Below are positions 32,711 to 44,359 of a stretch of DNA of 64,000 bases, one piece after another. The stretch spans positions 688,531,084-688,595,083 of the forward strand of contig NC_134354.1 in NCBI RefSeq assembly GCF_048569485.1. Reading direction: 5' to 3'. The position numbers and the translations under genes were made by a program. Every line of letters starts with the position of its first letter. Position 1 is the first letter of the stretch. A model generated the notes under the pieces. It saw nothing but the letters and a program-made list of their open reading frames with translations. It searched no databases and was not told the origin of the DNA. The DNA comes from Anomaloglossus baeobatrachus (lineage: Eukaryota; Chordata; Amphibia; Anura; Aromobatidae).

Positions 32711-34683
32711 TATGGGCCGTCCCCGGGCGTCTGCTCCCCAGTATGGGCCGTCCCCGGGCGTCTGCTCCCCGGTATGGGCCGTCCCCGGGCGTCTGCTCCC
32801 CGGTATGGGGCGTCCCCGGGCGTCTGCTCCCCGGTATGGGGCGTCCCCGGGCGTCTGCTCCCCGGTATGGGGCGTCCCCGGGCGTCTGCTCCCCAGTATG
32901 GGGCGTCCCCGGGCGTCTGCTCCCCGGTATGGGGCGTCCCCGGGCGTCTGCTCCCCGGTATGGGGCGTCCCCGGGCGTCTGCTCCCCGGTATGGGGCGTC
33001 CCCGGGCGTCTGCTCCCCAGTATGGGGCGTCCCCGGGCGTCTGCTCCCCAGTATGGGGCGTCCCCGGGCGTCTGCTCCCCAGTATGGGGCGTCCCCGGGC
33101 GTCTGCTCCCCGGTATGGGGCGTCCCCGGGCGTCTGCTCCCCGGTATGGGGCGTCCCCGGGCGTCTGCTCCCCGGTATGGGGCGTCCCCGGGCGTTTGCT
33201 CCCCGGTATGGGGCGTCCCCCGGGCGTCTGCTCCCCGGCGTGGGCCGTCCCCCGGGCGTCTGGCTCCCCGGCGTGGGCCGTCCCCCGGGCGTCTGGCTCC
33301 CCGGCGTGGGCCGTCCCCCGGGCGTCTGCTCCCCGGCGTGGGCCGTCCCCCGGGCGTCTGGCTCCCCGGCGTGGGCCGTCCCCCGGGCGTCTGGCTCCCC
33401 GGCGTGGGCCGTCCCCCGGGCGTCTGGCTCCCCGGCGTGGGCCGTCCCCCGGGCGTCTGGCTCCCCGGCGTGGGCCGTCCCCCGGGCGTCTGCTCCCCGG
33501 TATGGGGCGTCCCCGGGCGTCTGCTCCCCGGTATGGGGCGTCCCCGGGCGTCTGCTCCCCGGTATGGGGCGTCCCCGGGCGTTTGCTCCCCAGTATGGGG
33601 CGTCCCCCGGGCGTCTGGCTCCCCGGCGTGGGCCGTCCCCCGGGCGTCTGGCTCCCCGGCGTGGGCCGTCTCCCGGGCGTCTGGCTCCCCGGCGTGGGCC
33701 GTCTCCCGGGCGTCTGGCTCCCCGGCGTGGGCCGTCTCCCGGGCGTCTGGCTCCCCGGCGTGGGCCGTCTCCCGGGCGTCTGGCTCCCCGGCGTGGTCCG
33801 TCTCCCGGGCGTCTGGCTCCCCGGCGTGGTCCGTCTCCCGGGCGTCTGGCTCCCCGGCGTGGTCCGTCTCCCGGGCGTCTGGCTCCCCGGCGTGGGCCGT
33901 CCCCCGGGCGTCTGGCTCCCCGGCGTGGGCCGTCCCCCGGGCGTCTGGCTCCCCGGCGTGGGCCGTCCCCCGGGCGTCTGGCTCCCCGGCGTGGGCCGTC
34001 CCCCGGGCGTCTGGCTCCCCGGCGTGGGCCGTCCCCCGGGCGTCTGGCTCCCCGGCGTGGGCCGTCCCCCGGGCGTCTGGCTCCCCGGCGTGGGCCGTCC
34101 CCCGGGCGTCTGGCTCCCCGGCGTGGGCCGTCCCCCGGGCATCTGGCTCCCCGGCGTGGGCCGTCCCCCGGGCGTCTGGCTCCCCGGCGTGGGCCGTCCC
34201 CCGGGCGTCTGGCTCCCCGGCGTGGGCCGTCCCCCGGGCGTCTGGCTCCCCGGCGTGGGCCGTCCCCCGGGCGTCTGGCTCCCCGGCGTGGGCCGTCCCC
34301 CGGGCGTCTGGCTCCCCGGCGTGGGCCGTCCCCCGGGCGTCTGGCTCCCCGGCGTGGGCCGTCCCCCGGGCGTCTGGCTCCCCGGCGTGGGCCGTCCCCC
34401 GGGCGTCTGGCTCCGCGGCGTGGGCCGTCCCCCGGGCGTCTGGCTCCGCGGCGTGGGCCGTCCCCCGGGCGTCTGGCTCCGCGGCGTGGGCCGTCCCCCG
34501 GGCGTCTGGCTCCGCGGCGTGGGCCGTCCCCCGGGCGTCTGGCTCCGCGGCGTGGGCCGTCCCCCGGGCGTCTGGCTCCGCGGCGTGGGCCGTCCCCCGG
34601 GCGTCTGGCTCCGCGGCGTGGGCCGTCCCCCGGGCGTCTGGCTCCGCGGCGTGGGCCGTCCCCCGGGCGTCTGGCTCCGCCTC
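32711..34683. repeat. 2-kb GC-rich minisatellite, 31-bp and 33-bp units
   Basis: About 60 units are present in blocks: 31-bp units (GTATGGGGCGTCCCCGGGCG + TCTGCTCCCCG) in 32711-33225 and 33490-33605, and 33-bp units (GTGGGCCGTCCCCCGGGCG + TCTGGCTCCCCGGC) elsewhere. Sub-blocks share variants: CGTCTCCCGGG at about 33670-33890 and CTCCGCGGCG at about 34410-34683, so local duplication is recent. The units have no stop in several frames on both strands. That produces frames of about 490-695 codons which I regard as non-coding. Confidence 0.93.
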
Positions 34684-34689
34684 TGTGCC

Positions 34690-35520
34690 CACCCGTGCTG
34701 TATTGTAGTTCTGCACGCTGCTCCTGCCTTGTGGTGGTGCCATGGATGATGTTAGGTTTAACAACCTCTGCCTGATACAGAACATTTGTGTAGACATTAG
34801 AGGTTTTCCTGGAGACTATTGACAGTACGAGCCCATCGTTACGCCATCGATATCTGATCAGGAGGGTCCAGCTTTGGCCTCTTCTGCAGTTCAGTTTGAA
34901 GGGGCTGACCTGATGATAATGGTCTATATTAGCGGTAAACCATCAGTGATCAAGGAGTTGTTGCTTTTCAGTAAAAGTTCTTCCTACGCTGCAGGTATAA
35001 AGAAAACAAACTGTGCTGCACTCACCCTCTCCTGGTCCACCTGTGAGTCTTTGCTGCTGCTTCCGGCATTGGCTGCAGTACTGACGTTACGTGAATGGTG
35101 TCCAATTAACAAGCTCAGCTGGAGAGATGCTCAGCTCGCTTATTGCTTGTCATTGTTATATGAGCATTGCAGCCAATTCCAGATACCGGGAGCTGCTGGA
35201 CCCAGGGAAGGTGAGTACAGCACAGTTTGATCCTTTTTAGTAACCTAGAAGTGTTACATTATAATTCCTCTCCCCTGGTCTGACTTGTCACTTATCTCCA
35301 AATGATCTTACGTCAGAAAAGTTACTTTATTATTTTTGGGGACAATATTTTTTGCACATTTTCATCACATTTTATTTTAGGCTTTGGACTCTGCGCGTCT
35401 CTACAGTACGTGTTTGTTTGGTTTTTTTTTTTTGGTATTTTTTTGTATGTGATTTTCCTCAGCCTCAGACATACACAAGCAGATAACTGGATCAATGTTA
35501 GGAATCTGTTTATATATTAG
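34690..35520. other. Stretch without a gene; possible repeat fragments
   Basis: 34985-35235 (GTATAAAGAAAACAAACTGT..., ending GGACCCAGGGAAGGTGAGTA) looks like a dispersed repeat fragment. The rest shows nothing recognisable. Confidence 0.35.
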
Positions 35521-35524
35521 GGGG

Positions 35525-35788
35525 CTTTAAAGATTGTGAACCCTTTCAGAATTTTCTTTTTTGGCATAAATTTGACCTAAAAGTAAATTAGATTTACAAG
35601 ACCTAAAAGAAACATCAACAAACGAGACGATAATTTTGACATTTGTCACTTTTTTTTTTTAAAGTGAAGTGTTCCAATATCACATGTCTGTGAGTGGCAA
35701 AAGCGTGACGCTGTGAAAATCTGTTGTAGTTTTAGGTAAAGTTTATGCTGAAATATGGAAAATTCTGAAGGGTTCACAAACTTTAAAG
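35525..35788. mobile_element. Tc1/mariner-type MITE
   Basis: The left end CTTTAAAGATTGTGAACCC, then TTTCAGAATTTTC, is mirrored at the right by GAAAATTCTGAAGGGTTCAC, then AAACTTTAAAG. The same terminal sequence begins the decayed transposon at 16521. At 264 bp it has no coding capacity. Confidence 0.8.
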
Positions 35789-35925
35789 TAGCTCTGTGTA
35801 AAGTCTGTTTATATGGGGGCAGAAAAGTTGTTTCTGACTTCATATAGATGAAAAAACGACTGCACATTGTTGGGAAACATTTATTTTTTTTTATATAATG
35901 TAAGGGAGTTTCTAGCATATGTAAG

Positions 35926-36344
35926 AAATCTGTCACCAGGTTTTTCTACCTCATCTGAGAGAGGCATAATGTAGGGCCATAGACCCTGATTCCAATCACT
36001 TACTGGGCTGCTTGCTGTAGATTTTATATAATCACTGTTTTATTAGCTGGAGGTTATAACTGCTGCCATGTCCTCCTCCATATTCATGGGCTCTGTGTAA
36101 CCCCGCCCCCCACTGATTTGCAGATTTCTGCCTATGCACAGCACCGGATTCACAGCCAATCAGCAGTGTGGGCGGGGATTATACAGAGCTCAGCACTCAG
36201 AGAACTGCTAGATCTGCATCAGATAAAACAAGGATTTTATCAAGCAGCCCAGTAAGTGACACATTGCAGGAATCAGGATATCTTCCCCTACATCTTGTTG
36301 CTATCAGACAGGGCAGGAAAAACCTGGTGACAGATTCCCTTTAA
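35926..36344. mobile_element. MITE with TIR AATCTGTCACCAGGTTTTT
   Basis: The left end AATCTGTCACCAGGTTTTTC and the right end AAAACCTGGTGACAGATTCC, then CTTTAA, are inverted. Subterminal pairs such as TTACTGGGCTGCTTG (36000) and CAAGCAGCCCAGTAA (36240) extend the symmetry. Relatives occur at 47313-47715 and, more diverged, around 61240-61505. Confidence 0.8.
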
Positions 36345-37482
36345 CTAAACTACAATTTCAGGCTCCAAATTGCACGGATTCCCCTCTTTATATTTTGTTT
36401 TGCAATTGTAGCCCATGGTCACGTATTTTGTAAGCATTTCTGGCTCCCATTGATGAATGATGACTATGGTCGCCCCATCCTATTGGAGTACCAGAAACAG
36501 CATTGCTGTGGTGGTGGGGGAGGGTACCAGGTTCCCAGTTTTTGTAATTTGTTGGGGTACAGGGTGTCGGACCCCCACGGAAGCAATATTTGTCACCAGT
36601 GAAGTCAGCAGGTTGCAGATCTTATTGGCCTTGGATTTTTCTTTGAGAAACCAAAGTTGTATGTTTTCTCCTGATGTCCCTGGAGATGATTTTTGGCCCC
36701 TGTAGTGGGGTGAGTGACCGGTGAAGTCTCCCGGAGTGTGATCTCTGCCCTGGAGTCTGAAGGGATCAGCTCAGTCTGGTTTCCCTGGATCTTCTCTTCC
36801 ATACTCTGATTTATTATGTCCTTACAGCTGCGTGCAAGTAATCAAACCCTGATACCTTCATAATTTCTAGAAGGTTTCCATACATCGGCGTCTTAGATCT
36901 TCACCTTGCCTTATATGAGTCCTTGTGTGCCTGCAGCCCGTCACTTCTGAGGTCCCGCATTGTGCAGTCGCAATAGTGAAGAAGCAGCCGGCTCTACTGG
37001 TTACTCACACTCCGCTGTCATTCAGCCCTGATAAAGATGCTTTGAAGCCTCTTCAATAGTGGGGTATTCAGGGCTGCGGCTGTAATCCCTTCTTTTGTGT
37101 GTGCCATGGGACTACGTTTTCTTCCCAGTTGTCAGGTTCATTTTTTGATGATGGGTAAAAACTGATGGTAGATGTAACTATTCTCAGCAGCCATCCGACC
37201 GTTCATGGCTCTAAAGCAACATAGTTATACAACACCGGTGAGAACAGAGATCCGATCTGCCGAAAACTTTTCCTGGGGAGTAATAAACAACCGTAACGGG
37301 CGAGAAATCTGCAGAGAGATGAGCAAGAACGGGAACGATTCGGGTATGTTCACATGGGGAGGTTTTGCTGTGTCTTATTTCCGCATGAGAGTGTTGGTAG
37401 GAAAAACACTGCGTATATTCTGGTCTTTTTTTATGTTTTTTTTTTTTTTTTTCTATAGCATAGATCTTATTGGGTAACAAAT
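36345..37482. other. Stretch with no recognised feature
   Basis: No repeat boundary or domain-bearing frame is seen. It may be single-copy intronic sequence. Confidence 0.35.
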
Positions 37483-38082
37483 CATGATGAGCGGGCACTA
37501 CCATGCTCAGGTACTCGTAACTAGTGATGAGCGGGCACTACCATGCTCAGGTACTCGTAACTAGTGATGAGCGGACACTACCATGCTCGGGTGTTCTGTA
37601 TTCGTAACTAGTGATGAGCGGGCACTACCATGCTCGGGTGTTCTGTACTCGTAACTAGTGATGAGCAGGCACTACCATGCTCGGGTGCTCTGTACTCGTA
37701 ACTAGTGATGAGCGGGCACTACCATGCTCGGGTGTTCTGTATTCGTAACTAGTGATGAGCGGGCACTACCATGCTCGGGTGTTCTGTACTCGTAACTAGT
37801 GATGAGAGGGCACTACCATGCTCGGGTGCTCTGTACTCGTAACTAGTGATGAGCGGGCACTACCATGCTCGGGTGTTCTGTACTCGTAACTAGTGATGAG
37901 CGGGCACTACCATGCTCGGGTGTTCTGTACTCGTAACTAGTGATGAGCGGGCACTACCATGCTCGGGTGCTCTGTACTCGTAACTAGTGATGAGCGGGCA
38001 CTACCATGCTCGGGTGCTCTGTATTCGCAACTAGTGATGAGCGGGCACTACTATGCTCGGGTGCTCTGTATTCGCAACTAGT
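37483..38082. repeat. Tandem array of 40-47-bp units carrying a hAT MITE end
   Basis: About a dozen units read AACTAGTGATGAGCGGGCAC + TACCATGCTCGGGTGTTCTG + TACTCGT (47 bp; the first two are 40 bp). Each contains TAGTGATGAGCG, the terminus of the MITE family whose complete copy lies at 50942-58650. A partial unit also occurs at about 41670-41730. Confidence 0.88.
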
Positions 38083-38387
38083 GATCATAGAATGGTAGAG
38101 TTGGAAAGGACCTCAAGGGCCATCGGATCCAACCTCCGGCGAGTGCAGGTTTTCCTAATACATCCCAGCTATATGTTTATCCAGTTTCCGCTTGAAGATT
38201 TCCATTGATGGAGAACTCACTGCCTCCCGTGATCGCCTGTTCCATTCTCTGACTGCCCTCACTGTCAGAAAGTTTCTCCTAATGTACAATCTGAATCTCC
38301 TTCCTTTTTAGTTTCATCCCATTGCTTCTTGTACATCCTTGTGCTAATGAGAATAGGGTTGTTTCTGCATTGTGGCTTCCTTTCAGA
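38083..38387 (-). pseudogene. CR1-type LINE, 3' end
   Basis: It begins CATAGAATGG, the reverse complement of the CR1 3'-end word. On the minus strand it reads as the C-terminal end of the CR1 ORF2 protein: an NGMKLKRKEIQIV segment, then a block like RxNFLTVRAVRQWNR. The piece is cut at 38387 by the pogo-like element. It is an old 5'-truncated copy with no intact ORF. Confidence 0.7.
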
Positions 38388-38389
38388 TA

Positions 38390-39860
38390 CAGTGGAACCT
38401 CGCTTAACGAGTAACTTGGTGTGCGAGTATTTCGCCTAACAAGCAAAGCTTTCTGTAAATTTGTAGCTCGATTTACGAGAAAGCTTTGTTGTACGAGCAA
38501 ATACTCACCGCACACACTTCCGGTTCCTTACATCCACCGCGCTCTAAGGCTACTTTCACACTTGCGTTGGGACTGCTTCCGTAGCATTGCGTTGCATATA
38601 GTGGCACAACGGATGCTACGGATCGTACAAAACAACGCAAAGCTTTTTTTAATTTATTTATTTTTTTTTATAGTTTTACCGGCAGCAGACTATTGTGAAC
38701 GATCAGCTGAGCACTCTCACATGCCGGCGGCCGGGCGCTCAGCTGATCGTTCGGCCGCCGAGAATGTGTGTGGGGGGCGGAGTGAGGAGTGGGTGGAGCC
38801 AAGCGAGCCATGGTGCTGAGGACAGGTGTGCGCGCGGGCGTGTACATGCGCGTGCACGCGTGTGTGTGTGTACATGAGGAGTGGAGTGCGGGAGGGGGTG
38901 GAGCCAAGCGGTGAAGTGTCGGGCTCCCTGCACACGTAGCGAGGGTAAATATCGGCAAAGCACTTTGCTTGGTTACCCAATATTTACCTTGGTTACTGGT
39001 GCAGGGAGCCGGAGAGAGAATGCGCAGTGAAATCCAATGGATTGCGCTGCTCAAAAAAACGTTACATGCTGCATTCCTTCCGCTGGACGCAGCGTCAAAA
39101 TAACGACGCTGCGTCGTCCAGCGGATGCAACGCTGACACTTGCGTTACAGTGCGTCGTGCATACAAGTCTTTGGAGAATAGCGCAGTGCGTTAACGGAGT
39201 GCGCTATTCTCCATAGTGACGGACTCTGTTGAACGCAAGTGTGAAAGTACCCTAACCTGCTCTTGCAGTCCACACAAACACACACGCACATATTATGCTC
39301 ACCTTACCTGACGTTGCCTCGCCGGGTTCCTGGAACTTGCATGTATCGGGTAACCAAGGCGACCGATGCCGAACCTTCTGCTCCCAGCGTGCTGACGTCA
39401 AAGGCAGGAGCCGCTTGCCTTTGAGTAGCGGCTGACCGGAAGATCCTCCCTCCACAGGATGTGTATCCGGTAACCATCACGACGAGGGAGGAACTTCCCC
39501 TGTGAGGCACTGCGCAAAAGCAGCACGCTGGCCAATCAGAGGCAAGCGGCTCCTGCTTTGATGTCAGTGCACTGAGTGCGGAAGGTCCGGCATCGGTCGC
39601 CTTGATTACCGATACACGTCTTGTACGGGCGAACTGCAAGTTCCAGGAGACCGGCGAGGGAACGGAAGGTGAGCATAATCTGTGTTTGTGCGTGTGTGGA
39701 ATGACAGAATAGGGGACCAGGATGGGACATTTAACAAGTTGTGGAACGAATTGTCCGCATTGCAATGATTTCCTATGGGAAATCTTGCTTTGCTGAACGA
39801 GTAACTTGCTAACAAGCACACTCCCAGAACGGATTGTTCTCGTTAACCAAGGCTCCACTG
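38390..39860. mobile_element. pogo/Tigger-like non-autonomous element
   Basis: The left end CAGTGGAACCTCGCTTAACG, then AGTAACTTG, is mirrored at the right by CTCGTTAACCAAGGCTCCACTG-type sequence (39839-39860). TA on each side (38388-38389 and 39861-39862) fits a TA target. It interrupts the CR1 LINE and is itself interrupted by the MITE at 38548-39252. There is no transposase. Confidence 0.8.
38548..39252. mobile_element. Harbinger-like MITE, ACTTTCACACTTGCGTT family
   Basis: The TIRs are GGCTACTTTCACACTTGCGT and ACGCAAGTGTGAAAGTACCC. TAA on each side (38545-38547 and 39253-39255) is a 3-bp target duplication, as in PIF/Harbinger. It nests inside the pogo-like element. A sister copy lies at 62287-62965. 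Confidence 0.8.
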
Positions 39861-39862
39861 TA

Positions 39863-39918
39863 TTTGTAGACCGCTATTAAATCTCCTCTCAGCCTTCTTT
39901 TTTGCAAACTAAACTTTC
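39863..39918 (-). pseudogene. CR1-type LINE, middle piece
   Basis: The minus strand continues the ORF2 C-terminal region (the segment like RRLRGDLI). The piece lies between the pogo-like element and the foldback at 39919. Confidence 0.6.
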
Positions 39919-41511
39919 AATAAATATAATCGCAGGGACTAAAACTTAACTTTTAATCTAACAATAAAAACACAAAGCGCTTGTGCATTTACAAAATTTG
40001 CCAAATGGCAAGAAAAATAGATAGATCTCACCCAAACTTTCTCCACAGGTAAGATTGTACACCAATCCAGATATGAGGAAACACAGGCTGGAAGGGCCAG
40101 GGTCAGCAGTCGGGTTACTATGTATCAGCCCCTGTCGTGCCCCATGAATGAACTTCCGCCCTGACAAGGGAAGCACCCCCTAGTAAGGCTGCTTTCACAC
40201 TACGTTTTTTTAACATGCGTCATGAACGTTTTTTTGCTGTAAAAGCGGATCATGCTTTTACAGCAAAAAAACTCATGCAAACGCATGGTTTTTTGCAGGA
40301 TCCTGTCACTTTAAGTTTATGGGCGGGCATTAGTCATGTGATCGGGAGTGAGGGGAACTGAACGTGATAGACTGGGAGCCAGCATCTAACAGCTGCGGAG
40401 GCTCGTAACCAAGGTAAACATCGGGTAACTTGCTTGGATACCCGATATTTACCTTGGTTACGAGCATCCGCAGCTTCTAGGAGCCGGCTCCCTGCACACG
40501 TAACCAATGTAAACATCAGGTAACTAAGAGAAGCACTTTGCTTGGTTACCCGATATTTATCTTGGTTACGAGTGTCCGCAGCTCTCAGGCGGGGGAGAGA
40601 GAGGGGAGGGGGAGAGAGAGGGGAGGGAGGGGGAGAGAGAGACAGAGAGGGAGGGGGAGAGAGAGACTGATCACGTCAGGCTGGTTTCTGGGCATGCTCA
40701 GTAGAGTAAGCAGGATCCTGTCTATCAGCATGCCAGCGTTCACATGCGTTTGTGTGCTGTTTAGTCAGGATCCAGCAATTTGCAGAAGTTGGACGCAGCT
40801 CAAAAACGCTACATGTAGCGTTTTTGAAAGATGTTAAAAAACTGCAAGTGGCTGGATCCTCACTATAACGCACGCAAACGCAGGTGAACGCATGTTGACG
40901 TGAGTCCATTGCAAATGCATTGAAATGAAAACGCATTTGCACTGGATCCGTTTTTGCGTTAAAAAAATGTTCATGACGGATGTTAAAAAAAAAAACGTAG
41001 TGTGAAAGCAGCCTTAGTTGTCTGCCTGCAATCTCATTAAAGAGAAAAGACGCCCTCCCGATGCGTACCACCATCTATCTCTGCACACATAGGTTTTTAT
41101 TTTCCCCCTGAAGCCTGCACCAGTCCCTGCAGGTTGATACCGTTTTGTCTCCCGTGAGGAACTCTCCTTATTGAGAGGGAAACGTGTCTAGAGACTACTT
41201 ACTAGGGTGCTTTCCTTGTCAGGGCGGAGGTTAATTCACGGGGCACGACAGGGGCTGATACATAGTAACCCGACCGCTGACCCTGGCCCTTCCAGCCTGT
41301 GAGTCCTCAGATCTGGATTGGTGTACAATCTTACCTGTGGAGAAAGTTTGGGTGAGATCGATCTATTTTTCTTTCCATTTGGCAAATTTTGTATACTGCG
41401 CAAGCACTTTGTGTTTTTATTGTTAGATTAAAAGTTAAGTTTTGGTCCCTTCTATTCTATGTATTGATTTAGGACTGCTGGGCGTCTTTTCTCTGCAGAT
41501 TTTGCTCTCAC
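39919..41511. mobile_element. Foldback element with ~250-bp arms and 11-bp target duplication
   Basis: The left arm (about 39934-40185) and right arm (about 41206-41452) are inverted copies. Examples are GACTAAAACTTAACTTTTAA against TTAAAAGTTAAGTTTTGGTC, and CTGATACATAGTAACCCGAC against its complement. A further inner pair is AGAGAAAAGACGCCC (41041) and GGGCGTCTTTTCTCT (41481). ACTAAACTTTC precedes (39908-39918) and follows (41512-41522) the insert. The centre holds a MITE (40197-41013). The class is uncertain. The long duplication and inverted arms would fit a Penelope-type repeat remnant (inference). Confidence 0.7.
40197..41013. mobile_element. Harbinger-like MITE, GGCTGCTTTCACACTACG family
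   Basis: The TIRs are GGCTGCTTTCACACTACGTT and ACGTAGTGTGAAAGCAGCC, flanked by TAA and TTA. The interior has paired CATGATCCGC/GCGGATCATG and AACGCATG/CATGCGTT words and a GA-rich run at about 40590-40665. It lies inside the foldback. Confidence 0.75.
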
Positions 41512-41650
41512 ACTAAACTTTCCTAGTTCCTGTAGCCGCTCTTCATGTGACATGGCTTGCCGACCTTCTACCATCTCGGTTGCTCTTCTCTGAACTTGCT
41601 CCAATACATCGATGTCTTTCTTGAATTGGGGTGCCCAGAATGAGTGAGCT
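41512..41650 (-). pseudogene. CR1-type LINE, upstream piece
   Basis: On the minus strand this reads [21 protein letters not shown], then [14 protein letters not shown], the conserved C-terminal stretch of the CR1/L2-type ORF2. It follows the 11-bp target duplication of the foldback, so the LINE is one fragment split by insertions. Confidence 0.78.
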
Positions 41651-41800
41651 ATGCCATGCTTGAGTGCTCGGTACTTGTGAATAGTAGTGAGCGGGCACTA
41701 CCATGCTCAGGTGCTCAGTACTCGTAACGAGCAGTGGGACGCTCGTATGGTACTGAGCATAGTGGAAGTCAATGGGGAGCTCGAGCATTTTTCCAGTGGT
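41651..41800. repeat. GAGCGGGCACTACCATGCTC-type MITE fragment
   Basis: AGTGAGCGGGCACTACCATG and ACTCGTAACGAGCAGTGGGA relate it to the array at 37483-38082. Confidence 0.5.
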
Positions 41801-43740
41801 ACGTGGCTGCTGGCCTCACCCTGCACAGTGGTAATTACCGTTCTGTACTTTTCTGAACATTTGTGAAGATTTTTGTAAAACGTGCAGCTGCATTTCCACA
41901 TCTAAACCTATTGATTTCTCGGCCCAACGTTCCCAAGTCGGTATCCATTGTGAGTGTCCTCTGCAGCGTGTGCCTGAGATTATGTGAGGCCTTCACTGCA
42001 CTCACATTGTAATATTCCGCTGATTGTTTGTGTTTTTTCTCTATTTTCACAAGTCTGCTGCATATACATCCTGAGGGGTCATCCCACGGGGATAGTCACA
42101 TCCGTGCTCCACTGTCTGAGTACGGGCCACAATTCACAGACCGGACGCAGGTCTCCTCACCCCAACTCAATCACGTGCTCTTGAGTTTTTTTTCTCCTGC
42201 GCTGTTTACATATTAAGATTTATGATATAGAAAACTGCATCCAATCAGGAGACCCGTGGCCGGTCTGTGCTTCATGGTCCGTACGTGGCCATAGGCTAGT
42301 TTCATACCTTTAGGTCATAAAGCCAAAACCAGTAGTGAGAAATCCCTTTTTTCCTTTATAGTTTTCTTTTTATATCTGCTCCTGGTTTTGCCTCCAAAAC
42401 GTCAATGTGTGACCTGAGCCTTAGTGGGGCCCGTCGTGATCTACCACCGGTGGTCCCAGCCGACCATGTAGCAGTAATAATACCGCTGTGTCTGCCCTAC
42501 ACGGAGCCTTCTTGTTGGACTCCTCTTTAGTAAATGACATTTCCCATACACAGGGGTTTTCTTTTTATATTTAATGGTCAATCAGATTTGTAAAACGTTT
42601 TGATGCCTTTCCCGGGGTCAGACATTTGCTTCTGCTTTATGTCAGCATTTGTAAGCTCTGCTATTTTCTTTAGTTTTTTTTTCCTTTTTGCTTGTGTAAC
42701 AATATTCTACATGGTAAATCTCTTCTCTCATTTGTCTCGGGGCCATTGACAAATCTGCCACATTTGGCGCAGTTTCCAGCATTGCACTCGTGCTCCGCTT
42801 TTCTTACTTTTGCAAGAATGACCATCCCCACAAATGGAATGTGATGGACACCAGTGTAAATCAGTCCGACTGGTGCAGAAGTGATGGATCATCATGGCTC
42901 CTGTCATATGTTAGGCAGAGTTGATATGGAGCATAACATGGGGGTTCTGCTATACATACTGCAGGATGAGTTCTCCGTATAGACATATCAGCGATGGTTT
43001 CACAAATTAGAAGGAAAGGGGCAAAACTTGGCGCTGTTTTTATGAATAGTGTTTCTATTTGCAGCAGCTGCCTGAATATTGGACTGAAACCCCAGCATGA
43101 TGGATATCGGGGGTCTGTTATAATTATGCCCCGTCCATTTCTTCCACATCATCTGCTGTCAGGAGCCCCCATACAAATAAGACTGTCAGCGGATCCCACC
43201 AAAATCTGTCCCTTTATCCAAAATATCATTGTATATAGCTTGAGTTTTATTATAACCCCAAAAGGTCTTCCCAGCACTGCCGAGAACGTCCTCACCCCCA
43301 CAAAAAGATTAGAGTGAAGGGATGGGGGGGATTATTCTGACGCTGTTTTTTAGGATTTACATTAATTTTTATGGCATTTTACTTTGCTTGAAACAACCTG
43401 AAAAACCTGATTCTGCAGGTCGCTACATTTACCACAACACCAATATTTTTAGCACATTTTTTTTGGTTTGAGTTGTGACGTTATGAGACCCATAATTATT
43501 TTTTTTCTTTTGTTTTTTTGCAGTAGGTGTTTTATTTATTGGTATCATTTTGGGATACAAAACGTTTTGCAAAAACTGCAATTCTGGCTCCTCCTCCTCC
43601 CCTCGGACATCCTTTACTGTGTTTGCTAGATAGAACATGAAAAATAGTTTTTCATTTTGATAGATTGGACTTCTACAAATGCAGCAACTCCATATGTGCT
43701 TTTTTTCCCCCCCCATAGATAGACAAAGTTGGTCGGAAAA
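41801..43740. other. Stretch with no recognised gene
   Basis: Mostly non-repetitive-looking sequence with T-rich runs. No exon or RNA gene could be supported. Confidence 0.35.
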
Positions 43741-43754
43741 GGAGCCATTAGTAA

Positions 43755-44025
43755 GGCCGGGGCCACACGTGCAATTCTCGCATGACACTCGGCTCCCGCT
43801 GGCAGCACGGGTCATGCCAGTATCCATGCGACTGAGGTCCGACTGTGCGAGCGGACCTCAGCTGCGGGGGGCAGGCCGGTGCTGCGGAGGGTCATGCCGG
43901 CACGGAGGAGGGGAGGGATTTCTTACCCTCCGATTAGGGCTGAGAAAATAATCGCTCATGTGTGCTGACACAGGCTAGAATTGGTCCGAGGGGAATGCGA
44001 TGTTTTATCGCTCTGGTCACAGCTC
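43755..44025. mobile_element. Harbinger-like MITE, GGCCGGGGCCACACG family, partial
   Basis: It starts GGCCGGGGCCACACGTGCAA after TAA and shares GACCTCAGCTGCGGGGGGC and CTAGAATTGGTCCGAGGGGA with the complete copy at 58741-59204. The right terminus is missing. Confidence 0.6.
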
Positions 44026-44359
44026 TGATCGCTGCTGGTAGAGGCAGGTGGCGGTAGTGTAACACAGCCAGCACCCACTATGTATGGAGCGTGCAGGATC
44101 ATGTGAACAAGGACGTAGGCTTCCTTGTGCCCAGCTGCTATCTACATGCACTAGTCTGATCAATAAATTGGAACAGACTAGAACTTGCTGTGATTTTTTT
44201 TTTTTATGTAACAGACTTGAAAATTCTTATGTAAATTAGCACAGGCTAACATTGGATCCATTTGCCATCAGTCCTCCACATTAAGTGTATATGGACCCCA
44301 CATTTTTTGTGAACATTTCCTTATCCAGCAGCTTTTCAGTGGGGCATGCAGAAGAATAA

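Noticed and set aside
32666-34797. Open frames of about 490-695 codons on both strands
   Set aside because: They arise from a GC-rich minisatellite of 31- and 33-bp units without stop codons. Overlapping long frames on both strands with periodic sequence are not evidence of a protein.
34985-35235. Possible coding exon ending in a GTGAGTA donor
   Set aside because: The sequence looks like a dispersed repeat fragment and the frame shows no recognisable domain.
37483-38082. CRISPR-like regular repeats
   Set aside because: There are no spacers. The units abut and contain a MITE end.
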